Assembly (NCBI GenBank): GCA_030066665.1
Contig: JASJBD010000012.1
Coordinates: 1 to 61,841 of the forward strand
DNA length: 61,841 nt
Direction of reading: 5' to 3'
DNA from: Gammaproteobacteria bacterium
Lineage (GTDB): Bacteria; Pseudomonadota; Gammaproteobacteria; Steroidobacterales; GCA-2729495
Numbering within the stretch: position 1 is the stretch's first letter; each line of letters begins with the position of its first letter. The notes beneath the pieces are model-generated. The model was given only the letters and a program-made list of their open reading frames with translations. It searched no databases and had not been told where the DNA came from. Shown one piece after another: positions 26,400 to 35,317 of the stretch. A program made the position numbers and the translations under genes.

Positions 26400-27440
26400 T
26401 TACAAACCGGCGGTGAGCTCGGCGGTACCCCCCGCCACGACTTCATCGATCCAGTCGATGAAGCGTGGGTGTTGCATCAATCCCTTGTCGTTGAATACCG
26501 CGACACCATCAACGTCGCGACCCATTCGCTTGACGACACCGCTCTGAGTCAGCGCCGTGGTCACGACCAGCACTTCGTGACCGGCATCCAGGGCTGCCTG
26601 TGCCCAGCCGCGAATCACCTCGACGTTGGCGGCACGTACCGCGCGTGGTGAGTCATCCTGCACGTTGGCAAACTTCACATCCATGAACCCGCCTTCCTGC
26701 TTCAGGAAAGCCGCATGACGGGACAGTATTTCCAGTTCCTTGGCATTGTCCTCCGTGCTTTGCGGGCCGTGGCCCATGATGATGACCAGTTCATTCGCCG
26801 GATTCGTGCTGTTCTCACGCGCATAGTCGAGCATGATCTTGGCCATCAGCGGATGCGCCGTCGGAGTTTCGGTCCAGATGAAACGAGCTTTGGACTGCAC
26901 ACGCGGTACGTCCAGGTAAGCCGAGTCCTCCCGCTTGCCGAAGATATAGTCCCACTGCCGGATCAACGTGGAATTGTCGGCCGTCGTTGTCGGCAGGACG
27001 ATGATCGTTTCGGCACCGGCATCTTCAAGCGCCGTGACGGCTTCCTGGATGTGGCCCGATCCCATCATCGCCATGCCGAACGCGTAGGTGGTCGGGTAGT
27101 CGGCACCGCTGCGGCGGAAGGTTTCGCGAAATTGTTCATTGGCGGGCTCATCGAAACCATGCGCCAGCGTCAGAATGCCAACCTTGTCTCCGGCAGACGT
27201 TTCGGCGATCCAGCCCCATTTGTTCTTCGCCATCATCCGGCTCATGCCGTAGGCGATTTCTTCGTCGGTGTACTCGCGGTATAGCGGGATCTTGCGTCGC
27301 AAGGTCGTGAGCTGCTCATCGGTCATCTGGTGGCCCTGGTGCGCCGAATGGTCCATCGGGCGCGAGCCGTCGTGCGCGCCCGGCCAGGCCGGTGCCGCCA
27401 GTACGAGCATTCCTGTCGTTAATGCCAACTGAATTTTCAT
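26400..27440 (-). CDS. Exported CbiX/SirB-like chelatase-fold protein with His-rich N-terminus
   Basis: A 346-residue protein with a signal peptide ending near AWPGAHD (18-24) and then a short metal-binding-like stretch, MDHSAHQGHQM. Two repeats of the class II chelatase fold follow: GILTLAHGFDEPA at 88-100, with the probable metal histidine H94, and ELVIIMGHGPQST at 217-229, with H224. In CbiX and SirB such histidines insert cobalt or iron into sirohydrochlorin in the cytoplasm; here the protein is exported, so the role must differ. It is the last gene of the TetR-controlled operon and a paralogue of the 28466-29581 protein. Confidence 0.7.
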   Translation of the reverse strand: MKIQLALTTGMLVLAAPAWPGAHDGSRPMDHSAHQGHQMTDEQLTTLRRKIPLYREYTDEEIAYGMSRMMAKNKWGWIAETSAGDKVGILTLAHGFDEPANEQFRETFRRSGADYPTTYAFGMAMMGSGHIQEAVTALEDAGAETIIVLPTTTADNSTLIRQWDYIFGKREDSAYLDVPRVQSKARFIWTETPTAHPLMAKIMLDYARENSTNPANELVIIMGHGPQSTEDNAKELEILSRHAAFLKQEGGFMDVKFANVQDDSPRAVRAANVEVIRGWAQAALDAGHEVLVVTTALTQSGVVKRMGRDVDGVAVFNDKGLMQHPRFIDWIDEVVAGGTAELTAGL

Positions 27441-27496
27441 ATCGTCCCCCGTTTTCTCTACCGGGTCAGAGTCGGTGCTCTAAGCCCTTCGCGTCG

Positions 27497-28453
27497 TCAA
27501 TCCTTGTATTCAGCAATGCCAGCGAGACAGCGATTCGGCGCGGCAAACCCGGTATCGATTCGCCCGACGATCTCGCCGCTGTCGACGTGGACCTTTACCA
27601 CTTCACCCGTCCAGATGCTGCTGACCAGGCAGTGCTCGCCATCACCACAAACCTCGATATCCGACCAGCCGTAGGTCTCCAGCGGATACGACTTCAAGAC
27701 TTCACCGTCTTCATCGAGTAATTCCATGAAATCGCCACGGGTGATCAATAGCCGCCCATCCGGCATGTATTTCACGGCAATTACCCAAACCCGGTCCGTG
27801 ATGTCGTCACCGGGATAGGTCACCAGGTCCGGCATCTGCTGGTCGTTCACCACGTCGTAGCGCATCAGCCGCTTGCCGGTTTCGGTCGCATACGTAATGA
27901 ACTTCTCGCTCGGATGCAGGCTGGAATGCGTGACACCCTTGAAGCCGGTCAGATCCGGCGCGGTCTCGGTCTTGAAGATATTCAGCAAATTCCAGTCGGC
28001 GTCGTATTTGTAGATGTAGCCGAACCCCAGGATTCCCTCATCAGGAATAACGGGGAAGACAATGGTCGTGCGTTTCGCAAATTCGTTGTCCGGCTTCTTC
28101 TCGGCCTTCATGTGTTCGCCGAGATAGACATTGCCGGCCTTGTCGAAACTCGCGCTGCGGTAGCTGCGCGGCAGAAACTTGTCGGACAACGGCAGCTGCC
28201 GTGCGGTCTTCGGATCGATATGCAACACACATAGATCGTTGAAAGCCCACAAGACGCCGTTGTTATCGAACTCCAGTCCGCCGACAAAGTGATGGCCGCC
28301 CTTGGTCCACAGCTCGCCCTTGAAATTGAGGTCCTTGTCGTATTGCCAGATACGGCCTTCACCAGCGTGATCGTCTTCCGGCACGTTCAGCAACGTGCAG
28401 CCGAGAAAGACATCCCCTTTTTCAAATGGAGTTGCGGTCGACTCACGAGTCAT
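27497..28453 (-). CDS. SMP-30/gluconolactonase-like beta-propeller protein
   Basis: A 318-residue protein built from repeated beta-strand blades, for example GGLEFDNNGVLWAFND, SASFDKAGNVYLGEHM, VKYMPDGRLLITRGD and SDIEVCGDGEHCLVSSI. This pattern matches six-bladed NHL/SMP-30-type propellers. No signal peptide is visible, although both flanking gene products are exported. It could be a cytoplasmic binding or lactonase-like protein; the catalytic metal ligands of gluconolactonase are not clearly recognisable. An AGGGG ribosome site lies in the 12-base gap after the upstream chelatase-like gene. That gap is in frame with both genes. Confidence 0.7.
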   Translation of the reverse strand: MTRESTATPFEKGDVFLGCTLLNVPEDDHAGEGRIWQYDKDLNFKGELWTKGGHHFVGGLEFDNNGVLWAFNDLCVLHIDPKTARQLPLSDKFLPRSYRSASFDKAGNVYLGEHMKAEKKPDNEFAKRTTIVFPVIPDEGILGFGYIYKYDADWNLLNIFKTETAPDLTGFKGVTHSSLHPSEKFITYATETGKRLMRYDVVNDQQMPDLVTYPGDDITDRVWVIAVKYMPDGRLLITRGDFMELLDEDGEVLKSYPLETYGWSDIEVCGDGEHCLVSSIWTGEVVKVHVDSGEIVGRIDTGFAAPNRCLAGIAEYKD

Positions 28454-28465
28454 GATCTGTCCCCT

Positions 28466-29581
28466 CTAACGAACGTCGGCCAGCTGCTCTGTGGCCAGTG
28501 CATCCTCGATGACGGATGCGATCCACTCGATGTACTTGGGATGTTCCGACATGCCCTTATCGGCAAACACATAGTTCAGGCCGCGCAGATCCTGGCGCAT
28601 ATGCGTTTGCACACCGTGACTCGCGGCGGCCAGCGCCACGACGATCGGGGTCTGCCCCTTCTTGTCCGCCTGCTTGACCCAGCGGCGCAGCTTACGGACA
28701 TTCGACTCACGAATTACTGGAATCGCGTCATCCTGCAGGTTGATGATCTTCACGTCGGCGAACTCGCCCTTTGCGGCGATTCGATCGACGTGCGCCTGCA
28801 GGATCGCCAGGTCGGGCCCGTTATCTTCGAGGTCTTCCGGGCCGTGCGCGACAAGGATGACAACTTCGTTGGCGGGTTCCTTGCTGACTTCCTTTGCGTG
28901 GTCGTAAAGGATATCGGTAATTAGCTGGTTGTCGGCGAAATGCGCCGTCATAATGAAACGCACGTCCGCGCTGACCTTCGGCACTTCCAGGTAGGTCGCC
29001 TCCTCATTGTCGATATCGAAGACGTACTTCCACTGTCGGGTGAGCGTGTTGTACTCGGTCGTCGTGCCGTTCGGTACCAACACGATGGTCTTCGCGCCCC
29101 GCTCCATCAGGTCATCGACCGACGTCTGCAGATGCGTGGACTGCATCATGGCCATGCCGAAGCCGATTGCGGTCGGCCAGCGGTCCGTGACCGGCTGCAG
29201 GGCTTCCTTCAGCATGCGGTCACTGTTTTCACCCACACCGTGAGAGAGAATCAGCACGCCTATCTCGCCCTGCTTTTCCAGGTCGCTTGCATACCATTCG
29301 TAGTTGGGCCCCATGGCCGACATGTTCATGTTGAGCTCCATGTCGGTCATACCACGGTAAAGCGCAATTTTTTCGCGCAGTGCGGCCATGGTTTCCGCGT
29401 CCATGTCGTGTTTCACGTCATAGCTTTTCAGCCGCTTGCCGTCGGCGTCCATTTCGACGACTCCGCCGTGGTCATGATGCTGGTGTGCGGAATGATCCTG
29501 AGCCAAAGTAGTCGTCGACACCAAAAGACTCAGTGTCGCGAATGCTGCTACAGAGGTATTCACTGAATGGCCTGAGTTCAT
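28466..29581 (-). CDS. Exported CbiX/SirB-like chelatase-fold protein, second paralogue
   Basis: A 371-residue protein with a signal peptide ending near LAQDH (26-30) and a dense histidine cluster, QDHSAHQHHDHGG. The two chelatase-fold repeats carry IGVLILSHGVGENS (H114) and EVVILVAHGPEDLED (H246). The conserved FGMAMM and RQWKYVF segments match FGMAMM and RQWDYIF of the 26400-27440 protein, so the two are duplicates. The frame continues upstream to a TTG at 29635. The ATG at 29581 has a strong AGGAGG ribosome site at 29587-29592 and gives a clean signal peptide, so I chose it. It follows the TetR gene by 50 bases. Confidence 0.7.
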   Translation of the reverse strand: MNSGHSVNTSVAAFATLSLLVSTTTLAQDHSAHQHHDHGGVVEMDADGKRLKSYDVKHDMDAETMAALREKIALYRGMTDMELNMNMSAMGPNYEWYASDLEKQGEIGVLILSHGVGENSDRMLKEALQPVTDRWPTAIGFGMAMMQSTHLQTSVDDLMERGAKTIVLVPNGTTTEYNTLTRQWKYVFDIDNEEATYLEVPKVSADVRFIMTAHFADNQLITDILYDHAKEVSKEPANEVVILVAHGPEDLEDNGPDLAILQAHVDRIAAKGEFADVKIINLQDDAIPVIRESNVRKLRRWVKQADKKGQTPIVVALAAASHGVQTHMRQDLRGLNYVFADKGMSEHPKYIEWIASVIEDALATEQLADVR

Positions 29582-29631
29582 CTTTTCCTCCTGACTGCAC
29601 GACCGTGCCAACGGTCCGCAGTCGACGTCAA

Positions 29632-30225
29632 TCAATTGGTCGTGTCGAGAATGCGACCGACCGATGTCTTTAATTCCTTAATCGCCGCAACCGAATCTCC
29701 CCCGCGCAGCGCCACCGCGGCCGCCGACCGCAGTATGCTGGAGATCATCGCGCTGACCAGCTCTGCGTCTCGGCCGGTACCTTCGAGCAATTCGTCGACA
29801 GCCGTTCGCAACACCTGGTTCGGCGGTTCATGCAGAGCCGACAACTCCTGCCGTAATTCCGGCTCGCTCTCGGAGATTTCGCCCGACATATGCATCATCC
29901 CGTGGCAGGCTGTCGCGGCAATGTCCATTTGCAGATCCAGCCACGCATCGACACGTTTGCGAGGATCCGGTTCCCGTGTCTGCAGCGCGCGAACCCGTTC
30001 GAGATTGGGCTCCATCTCGCGACGCACGCAGGCCAGCAAAATATGATCTTTGTTCGGGAAATAGCGGTACAGTGAATTTCGCCGCAGGCCAATCGATCCG
30101 GCAATGTCGCGCATCTCGGTGCCTCTGTAACCGCGTTCGGTAAAGAGTTGCGCGGCAGCATCCAGGATCCGGTTGGTCTGGATCCGGATGTGCTCCTCGA
30201 TGTTTTCGGCTTCAATACGTGGCAT
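29632..30225 (-). CDS. TetR-family transcriptional repressor
   Basis: A 197-residue regulator. The N-terminal helix-turn-helix is ILDAAAQLFTERGYRGTEMR followed by DIAGSIGLRRNSLYRYFPNK, the standard TetR pattern. The helical C-terminal ligand domain is typical in length. The ATG at 30225 gives the usual short N-arm and overlaps the ABC ATPase by 14 bases; an ATG at 30282 would overlap it by 71 bases. It is encoded inside the exporter operon, whose promoter has two GACA-N3-TGTC palindromes, so autorepression with release by the exported ligand is the simplest model. Confidence 0.88.
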   Translation of the reverse strand: MPRIEAENIEEHIRIQTNRILDAAAQLFTERGYRGTEMRDIAGSIGLRRNSLYRYFPNKDHILLACVRREMEPNLERVRALQTREPDPRKRVDAWLDLQMDIAATACHGMMHMSGEISESEPELRQELSALHEPPNQVLRTAVDELLEGTGRDAELVSAMISSILRSAAAVALRGGDSVAAIKELKTSVGRILDTTN

Positions 30226-30934
30226 TGGCAGCTCTCTGCACCGAGGTGACTTCGGCATCGGACATCGCCGCGAGGCGGCCATCGCTGATGCTGACGACCC
30301 GGTCCGCGGTATCCAGCACGCTCCGGTCGTGCGTCACCATCATCGTGGCAACCTTATGCTCGTGGCACGCACGGCGCAGCAGCTCCACGATTTGATGACC
30401 GCGGTTGCTGTCGAGCATTGACGTGGGTTCATCGACCAGCAGCAGCGATGGATCAGTAATGAACGCACGTGCAATGCCAACGCGCTGACGCTCGCCGCCA
30501 GATAGCTGACCGGCGCGCCGTCTGGCTTTGTCGGCCATGCCAACTTCCTCGAGCAGGGCCATGGCCTTGTCACGATCTGCAGCGCGCGGCTTGCGCCCGC
30601 CCATGTGCACGAGAAGCAGCAACTGGTCGAGGGCAGACAGCGACGGCACGAGGTTGGATTGCTGGAAGACGAAACCAAGGCTGCGACGCCGGACTTCCGC
30701 CAGTTGCTTCTCCGGCATGCCGGTAATCTCGGTATCGTCGATCCAGACCCGACCGCTGGTCGGCGTGCGCAGACCGCCACAAACGGCCAGCAAACTCGAT
30801 TTACCCGCCCCGGACGGGCCCACCACGATTAACATCTCGCCAGCAGCAACGCTGACAGACACGTCGTCCAGCGCCTTGATTTGCTCGTCGCCATCGCCGA
30901 GCAGCAGCGAAACATTTTCGGCACGCATGCTCAT
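30212..30934 (-). CDS. ABC transporter ATP-binding subunit, LolD/MacB type
   Basis: A 240-residue ATPase. It has Walker A GPSGAGKSS, the Q-loop FVFQQSNLVPSLSALDQ, the signature LSGGERQRVGIARA, Walker B LLLVDEPTS and the switch histidine in VTHDRS. The sequence is of the LolD/FtsE/MacB group, which powers mechanotransmission-type exporters rather than importers. It starts inside the stop of the permease gene (ATGA overlap at 30931-30934) and overlaps the TetR gene by 14 bases, so the three are tightly coupled. Confidence 0.92.
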   Translation of the reverse strand: MSMRAENVSLLLGDGDEQIKALDDVSVSVAAGEMLIVVGPSGAGKSSLLAVCGGLRTPTSGRVWIDDTEITGMPEKQLAEVRRRSLGFVFQQSNLVPSLSALDQLLLLVHMGGRKPRAADRDKAMALLEEVGMADKARRRAGQLSGGERQRVGIARAFITDPSLLLVDEPTSMLDSNRGHQIVELLRRACHEHKVATMMVTHDRSVLDTADRVVSISDGRLAAMSDAEVTSVQRAANATY

Positions 30935-32076
30935 TGTTCCTGCCCCAGTGCGATGATTGGATCGACTCGCGTAATGCGTCTAATAGACAACGCGCCACCG
31001 ACGAGGCCCGCAACGATCAACAGCACCATCGCATTGCCAATCTGATCGCCCTCGAGCATGTATGGCATGTTGGTGTTCGCCATGATGAGCCGCCCCAGAT
31101 ACAGGCCAACAGTTAGACCGATCGCAACACCGACCAGCATTACCAGCAGTGCCTGGCTCAGGGCATCGCGCAACAGGTAACCATTGGAAGCGCCGAGCGC
31201 CTTGACCAGCCCGATCTCCCGGGTTCGCTGTATGGTCCAGGTGGCGAAAAACGCGCCGATAACGACTGCCGAAATCAAGAACAGAAAAAATTGAATGATC
31301 TGCACGGTGCGGACTTCTTCGACGTACCCGGTCGACGCGATATAGAACCCATTGCGATCCCGCGTCGTCGTACCGATTTCTTCGTCCAGTTCGTTAATCT
31401 GCTCCGGGGTGATGCTCTCGTCGAGCTGCATCGCGAGGATGCTGACGAAGTCGAATACGATGGCCGGTAGCTTCTCACCCGGCGGCGGCCCGCCGGGCGG
31501 GCCGTAAGTCGCTTCCTGCCATTTCGGCAGCGGCGCGTACACAATCGGGATATGCCCGATGTTGCGCTCTTCGATGATGCCGATCACTTCGAGCTCGGTC
31601 AGGACCCGATCCAGCGTGATGGTGTCGCCAATCTCCACGCCGTCACGTTCGGCGAGCAGCCCGGAGATCACCACGCCGTTTTCGGTCTTGCCGATCGCGT
31701 CGCCCAGGTCGGTACCCGGATCCAGGAACGACGCGGGGCGCATACCCCACAGTACGAGTTCCAGCGGATCGTCTTTCTGCGTACGCGCAGTGAAGATGGT
31801 ATGGCCCATCGGCTCCATGGCCTTGACACCCGTTTGCTCGGCCCACTCTTCCCACTGAGCGCGCTCGATCATCGTATTGCGATACGTCGGCCGGTCGTCG
31901 TACTCGAACGCGATATGCGTCACGTCGAGCTCCATCAGGCCCGAGATATTGTTCTTGATCAGCCCCGCCGACATCCCGCTCAGGGACGTCATCAGCAACG
32001 CGATCAGCGCGATCACGAGCGTCATCAGGGCGAAGCGACCCTTCGCGTAGGCCAGGTCCCGCAGGGCTATAAACAT
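30931..32076 (-). CDS. ABC exporter permease, FtsX/MacB-like
   Basis: A 381-residue membrane protein. One helix at about 15-36 (FALMTLVIALIALLMTSL) is followed by a large periplasmic domain (about 40-250) and three C-terminal helices beginning near IIQFFLFLISAVVIGAFFATW, with the conserved REIGLVKALGASNGYLLRD loop between them. This is the four-helix FtsX layout of MacB and LolC/E. Such complexes push lipids, lipoproteins, peptides or toxic compounds out of the inner membrane. It is the first gene of the operon with the ATPase, TetR and chelatase-like proteins, and it lies 16 bases downstream of the first palindrome. Confidence 0.88.
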   Translation of the reverse strand: MFIALRDLAYAKGRFALMTLVIALIALLMTSLSGMSAGLIKNNISGLMELDVTHIAFEYDDRPTYRNTMIERAQWEEWAEQTGVKAMEPMGHTIFTARTQKDDPLELVLWGMRPASFLDPGTDLGDAIGKTENGVVISGLLAERDGVEIGDTITLDRVLTELEVIGIIEERNIGHIPIVYAPLPKWQEATYGPPGGPPPGEKLPAIVFDFVSILAMQLDESITPEQINELDEEIGTTTRDRNGFYIASTGYVEEVRTVQIIQFFLFLISAVVIGAFFATWTIQRTREIGLVKALGASNGYLLRDALSQALLVMLVGVAIGLTVGLYLGRLIMANTNMPYMLEGDQIGNAMVLLIVAGLVGGALSIRRITRVDPIIALGQEQ

Positions 32077-32091
32077 GACAGTCCGGTATTT

Positions 32092-32108
32092 AGCGACAGG
32101 GTGTCGCT
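32092..32108. promoter_or_regulatory. Operator 1: perfect palindrome over the transcription start
   Basis: AGCGACA, GGG, TGTCGCT is a perfect 7-3-7 inverted repeat. On the minus strand it lies directly after the -10 element, so it covers the expected start of transcription of the permease-ATPase-TetR operon. It shares the core CGACAGGGTGTC with operator 2. The size and symmetry fit a TetR-dimer site, and the TetR gene in the same operon is the natural binder. Confidence 0.75.
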
Positions 32109-32137
32109 ATCATGGATACTTGCCGACAGGGTGTCAA
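32109..32137 (-). promoter_or_regulatory. Sigma-70-type promoter of the ABC/TetR/chelatase-like operon
   Basis: On the minus strand TTGACA (32137-32132) is a perfect -35 element, the spacer is 17 bases, and CATGAT (32114-32109) is a 4-of-6 match to the -10 element. The start of transcription would be near 32102, about 25 bases before the permease ATG. Operator 2 overlaps the -35 element and operator 1 covers the start, so a bound TetR dimer would block RNA polymerase. Confidence 0.75.
32125..32135. promoter_or_regulatory. Operator 2: GACA-N3-TGTC palindrome over the -35 element
   Basis: GACAGGGTGTC repeats the core of operator 1 with identical centre GGG. The centres are 30 bases apart, close to three helical turns. 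On the minus strand the site shares four bases with the perfect TTGACA -35 element. Confidence 0.7.
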
Positions 32138-32195
32138 TAAGACCCTGGAGCCCTGTGCTGGTGGGTATTTGAAGGGGGCCGGTTAGCGGCCGGTG

Positions 32196-35100
32196 TCAGG
32201 ATGCTGCGGCGTCTGGCGGGGCAATGAAGATCCGCTTGATGCGGCCGAAACGATCTCGCTGCGCGTCCAGGCTGGCCAGGACTGTCGGCAGCAGGAACAA
32301 CACGATAAAGGTGGCGAACATCAGTCCGAAGGCCAGCGACACCACCAGCGGCCGCAGGAATTGGGCTTGCAGGTCCGTTTCGAACAGCACCGGCATCACG
32401 CCGAACACGGTCGTAATGGACGTCAGGATCACGGCGCGGCTGCGTTTGACCGCGGCCTCGGTCGCCGCCTCGACCACGCTTTTGCCTTGCGCAGTGAGTT
32501 CCCTGAATACGCTGACCAGGATAATCGAGTCATTGATCACGATACCGATCAAGCCGAACAAGCCAAAAATCGACATCAGCGTGATATCGACGCCCAGTAA
32601 CCAGTGCCCCATCATTGCGCCGACGATGCCAAACGGCACGACGGACAGCACGGCCACGGGCCACAGGTAAGACTCGAACACCCAGGCGAGGATGATGTAG
32701 ATCAACAGGAAGGCCAGCGGCAGTGCGGTGCCGACGTCGCCGAGCGTCTCCCGCTGGCTCGCGGCATCACCGCCGAATTCGTAATAGCTGACGCCGTCCA
32801 TCTCCAGCAGCGACGGCAGCAATTCTGCATTCAGGATGGCGCGCACGGCGTTGTTGTTGTTCAACTGCTCGTCGACATCCGCCGTAATCTGCACGGCCAG
32901 GTCACCGCCGGCACGGCGCAGGGATTCGAAGCCCCGCGCGTAATTCAATCGCGCGACATCGCTGAGCGGCACGGTTTCCCCGGTCGGCAGCACCACCGGT
33001 AGAGTCTCCAACGCGCTGAGCCTATCCCGTTCGCGGTCGCTGACCAGCACACGCACTTCGACTTCGTCGCCCTGGTCCTGGAAGATCTGCACCAGGTCCC
33101 CTTCGAAAGCTGCTCGCAGTTGCGACCCCAAACCGTCGCCCGTCAGGCCGAGCGCCTCACCCGTCGGCGACAGCTCGAAAATGAGCTGCTCCTTGCCCCA
33201 GGCCATGTCGTCGCGCACGCCGCTCACCCCGGTAATGCCGCGCAGCGCCTGCTGCACCATGATCGACGCGGTCTTGAGCGCCTCCGGATCCATGCCGGCG
33301 ATGCTGAGCTCAATGTCATTGCCAGCCGGACCGCCGACCGAATTCAGAATAAAGAAGCTCTCCAGCCCGCCCGGCCGCGACACGGCAGCGCGCCACTGCC
33401 GGATCAACTGCGCGTTTGAGAGGCTGCGTTGCGCCTGCGGAACGAGCTGCACGGTCATGGTCGCCACGTTGCTGGCTCGCGTTCCACGCGGATCAAGACC
33501 CAGTTTGGTGACTTCCAGTTCCACCAGCTTTTCGTTAGCGCTGGCTTCGACATCGCGCAGCGCCTGACGCGCATCGTTCACGAATGCTTCGACCCGGTCG
33601 GCCGGAGTACCGGCACTGAACCGGATGATCGACTGTAGCTTGGTGCTGTCGGGTTGCGGAAACAGCGTGAAGTCGAGCCGGCCGCCTGCAATCAAACCGG
33701 CAGTCAGAATCAGTCCGCCGATCGCGAGCGCCCACGTTGTGCCGCGATTCGCGACGGCCTTCTGTACCGCATTACGGAACACACCACAGCGGAAGTTTTC
33801 ATAGGCGACGTCGAACTTGAGACGCCAGCCGGCCGGCGGGCGGTGTGATGACGCTTCAAGGGAGTGCCGCAGGTGGCCCGGCAACACAAGGAAGCACTCG
33901 ATCAGTGACGCGACTACGACGCAGATCATGATCAGTGGTATCGCGAACAGGATACTGCCGCCGGGACCGCCAATGGTCATTAAAGGTACGAATGCAGCCA
34001 CGGTGGTCAGGGATGCAGCCGTCACGGGCGCCAGCATGCGATAAGCAGCCTGTTCGGCCGCTTCCAACGGTTTCGCGCCCGACTGGTAACGCGTTACCGC
34101 TTCTTCGCCGACCACGATCGCATCGTCGACGACAATGCCGAGCGCCATGACCATGGCGAACAGACTGATCATGTTCAGGCTGCCGCCAAACAGGTAAAGC
34201 GCCATCAACCCGGCCATCACCGCAACCGGGATGCCGACTGCAACCCAGAATGCGACCCGGCCATTCAGGAAGACGAAGAGCGCAATCACGACCAGAACCA
34301 GGCCGCCGACAGCATTCTTGATCATCAAACTGATACGGTCGTCAACCAGGCGCCACGGTTCGTCGTAAACCAGCAGCTCGACGTTTGCGGGGAGCGTGGG
34401 CTGGGTGCGATCGACCCAGGCCAACAGTACTTCGGCAACATCCAGAGCGTCTTCAGTTTCGGCGCGGGAGACCTGCAGTTCGATTGCCGGCGCTCCGTTG
34501 ACGAAAAGCGCAGGTTGATCCGCACGCGCGCGCCGTTCCACGTCGGCAACATCCGCCAGTGTCAGCAGTCGACCGTCCGCGTCCGCGGCAACCGGCAAAT
34601 TCCGGAAATCCTCGACACTACGTGCCTGGTCCATACTGCGAAGCTGTCGCGCGGATTCGGCGCGACCGACGGAGCCGGCAGGCACGTCGGCACTGGCCTG
34701 GCGCACCCGCTGGCTAATGTCCTGCAGGGACAACCGGAGTTCGTTCAGGCGCTCGCCGTCGACCTTGATGGCAATTTCCTGTTCCGGCAGCCCTTCGATT
34801 CCGACACGCGCCAGCCCCAGCGCGCGCAGCTCGCGCTCAAAAGTTCGCACCAGCGGACGCAACGCCGAGAGCTCTGGACCGGTCAGCACCAAACGGGCCA
34901 CGGGTTCATTGCGCGCGACCAGCGTGACTACCGGCTCCTCGGCAGTCGCCGGCAGATTGCGCACCTGCGCGACACTTTGCTTGACCTCGTCGATCGCCTG
35001 CCCCATATCCGTGGATTCGCTGTACTCGAGCGAGATCTGGCTGGCACCCTCTCGCGAGGTTGAACGAATCTTTTCCAGTGAATCGACACTGCGGAGCTGG

Positions 35101-35312
35101 TCTTCCAGTGGCTGCGTCACAGCCATCTGCACGTCTTCGGCCGACGCGCCGGGCCAGGCAACCTGCACGTTCACGACTGACAACTCGAAGGCCGGCAAAA
35201 TTTGCCGCGTGAGCTGTCCGAGCGCCCAGATCCCGGCCAGGATCATCACAGCCATGGCCAGGTTCGGCGCCACGGGGTGCCGCACGAACGTGCTGATGAT
35301 GCCGGGACGCAT
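32196..35312 (-). CDS. RND-family efflux pump permease (AcrB/HAE1 group)
   Basis: A 1038-residue pump, the usual length. Twelve helices with two large periplasmic loops can be followed. The N-terminal FVRHPVAPNLAMAVMILAGI and ILPAFELSVVNVQVAWPGAS open the first half. The proton-relay aspartates are in ALGIVVDDAIVVGEE, and the second half has GIVINDSIILVSVFRE. It takes substrates from the periplasm or inner membrane and works with an adaptor and an outer-membrane channel. Its adaptor lies 5 bases upstream; no TolC-like gene is in the window. It may be co-transcribed into the TetR-controlled operon or end in the 119-base spacer. Confidence 0.93.
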   Translation of the reverse strand: MRPGIISTFVRHPVAPNLAMAVMILAGIWALGQLTRQILPAFELSVVNVQVAWPGASAEDVQMAVTQPLEDQLRSVDSLEKIRSTSREGASQISLEYSESTDMGQAIDEVKQSVAQVRNLPATAEEPVVTLVARNEPVARLVLTGPELSALRPLVRTFERELRALGLARVGIEGLPEQEIAIKVDGERLNELRLSLQDISQRVRQASADVPAGSVGRAESARQLRSMDQARSVEDFRNLPVAADADGRLLTLADVADVERRARADQPALFVNGAPAIELQVSRAETEDALDVAEVLLAWVDRTQPTLPANVELLVYDEPWRLVDDRISLMIKNAVGGLVLVVIALFVFLNGRVAFWVAVGIPVAVMAGLMALYLFGGSLNMISLFAMVMALGIVVDDAIVVGEEAVTRYQSGAKPLEAAEQAAYRMLAPVTAASLTTVAAFVPLMTIGGPGGSILFAIPLIMICVVVASLIECFLVLPGHLRHSLEASSHRPPAGWRLKFDVAYENFRCGVFRNAVQKAVANRGTTWALAIGGLILTAGLIAGGRLDFTLFPQPDSTKLQSIIRFSAGTPADRVEAFVNDARQALRDVEASANEKLVELEVTKLGLDPRGTRASNVATMTVQLVPQAQRSLSNAQLIRQWRAAVSRPGGLESFFILNSVGGPAGNDIELSIAGMDPEALKTASIMVQQALRGITGVSGVRDDMAWGKEQLIFELSPTGEALGLTGDGLGSQLRAAFEGDLVQIFQDQGDEVEVRVLVSDRERDRLSALETLPVVLPTGETVPLSDVARLNYARGFESLRRAGGDLAVQITADVDEQLNNNNAVRAILNAELLPSLLEMDGVSYYEFGGDAASQRETLGDVGTALPLAFLLIYIILAWVFESYLWPVAVLSVVPFGIVGAMMGHWLLGVDITLMSIFGLFGLIGIVINDSIILVSVFRELTAQGKSVVEAATEAAVKRSRAVILTSITTVFGVMPVLFETDLQAQFLRPLVVSLAFGLMFATFIVLFLLPTVLASLDAQRDRFGRIKRIFIAPPDAAAS

Positions 35313-35317
35313 GCGAG

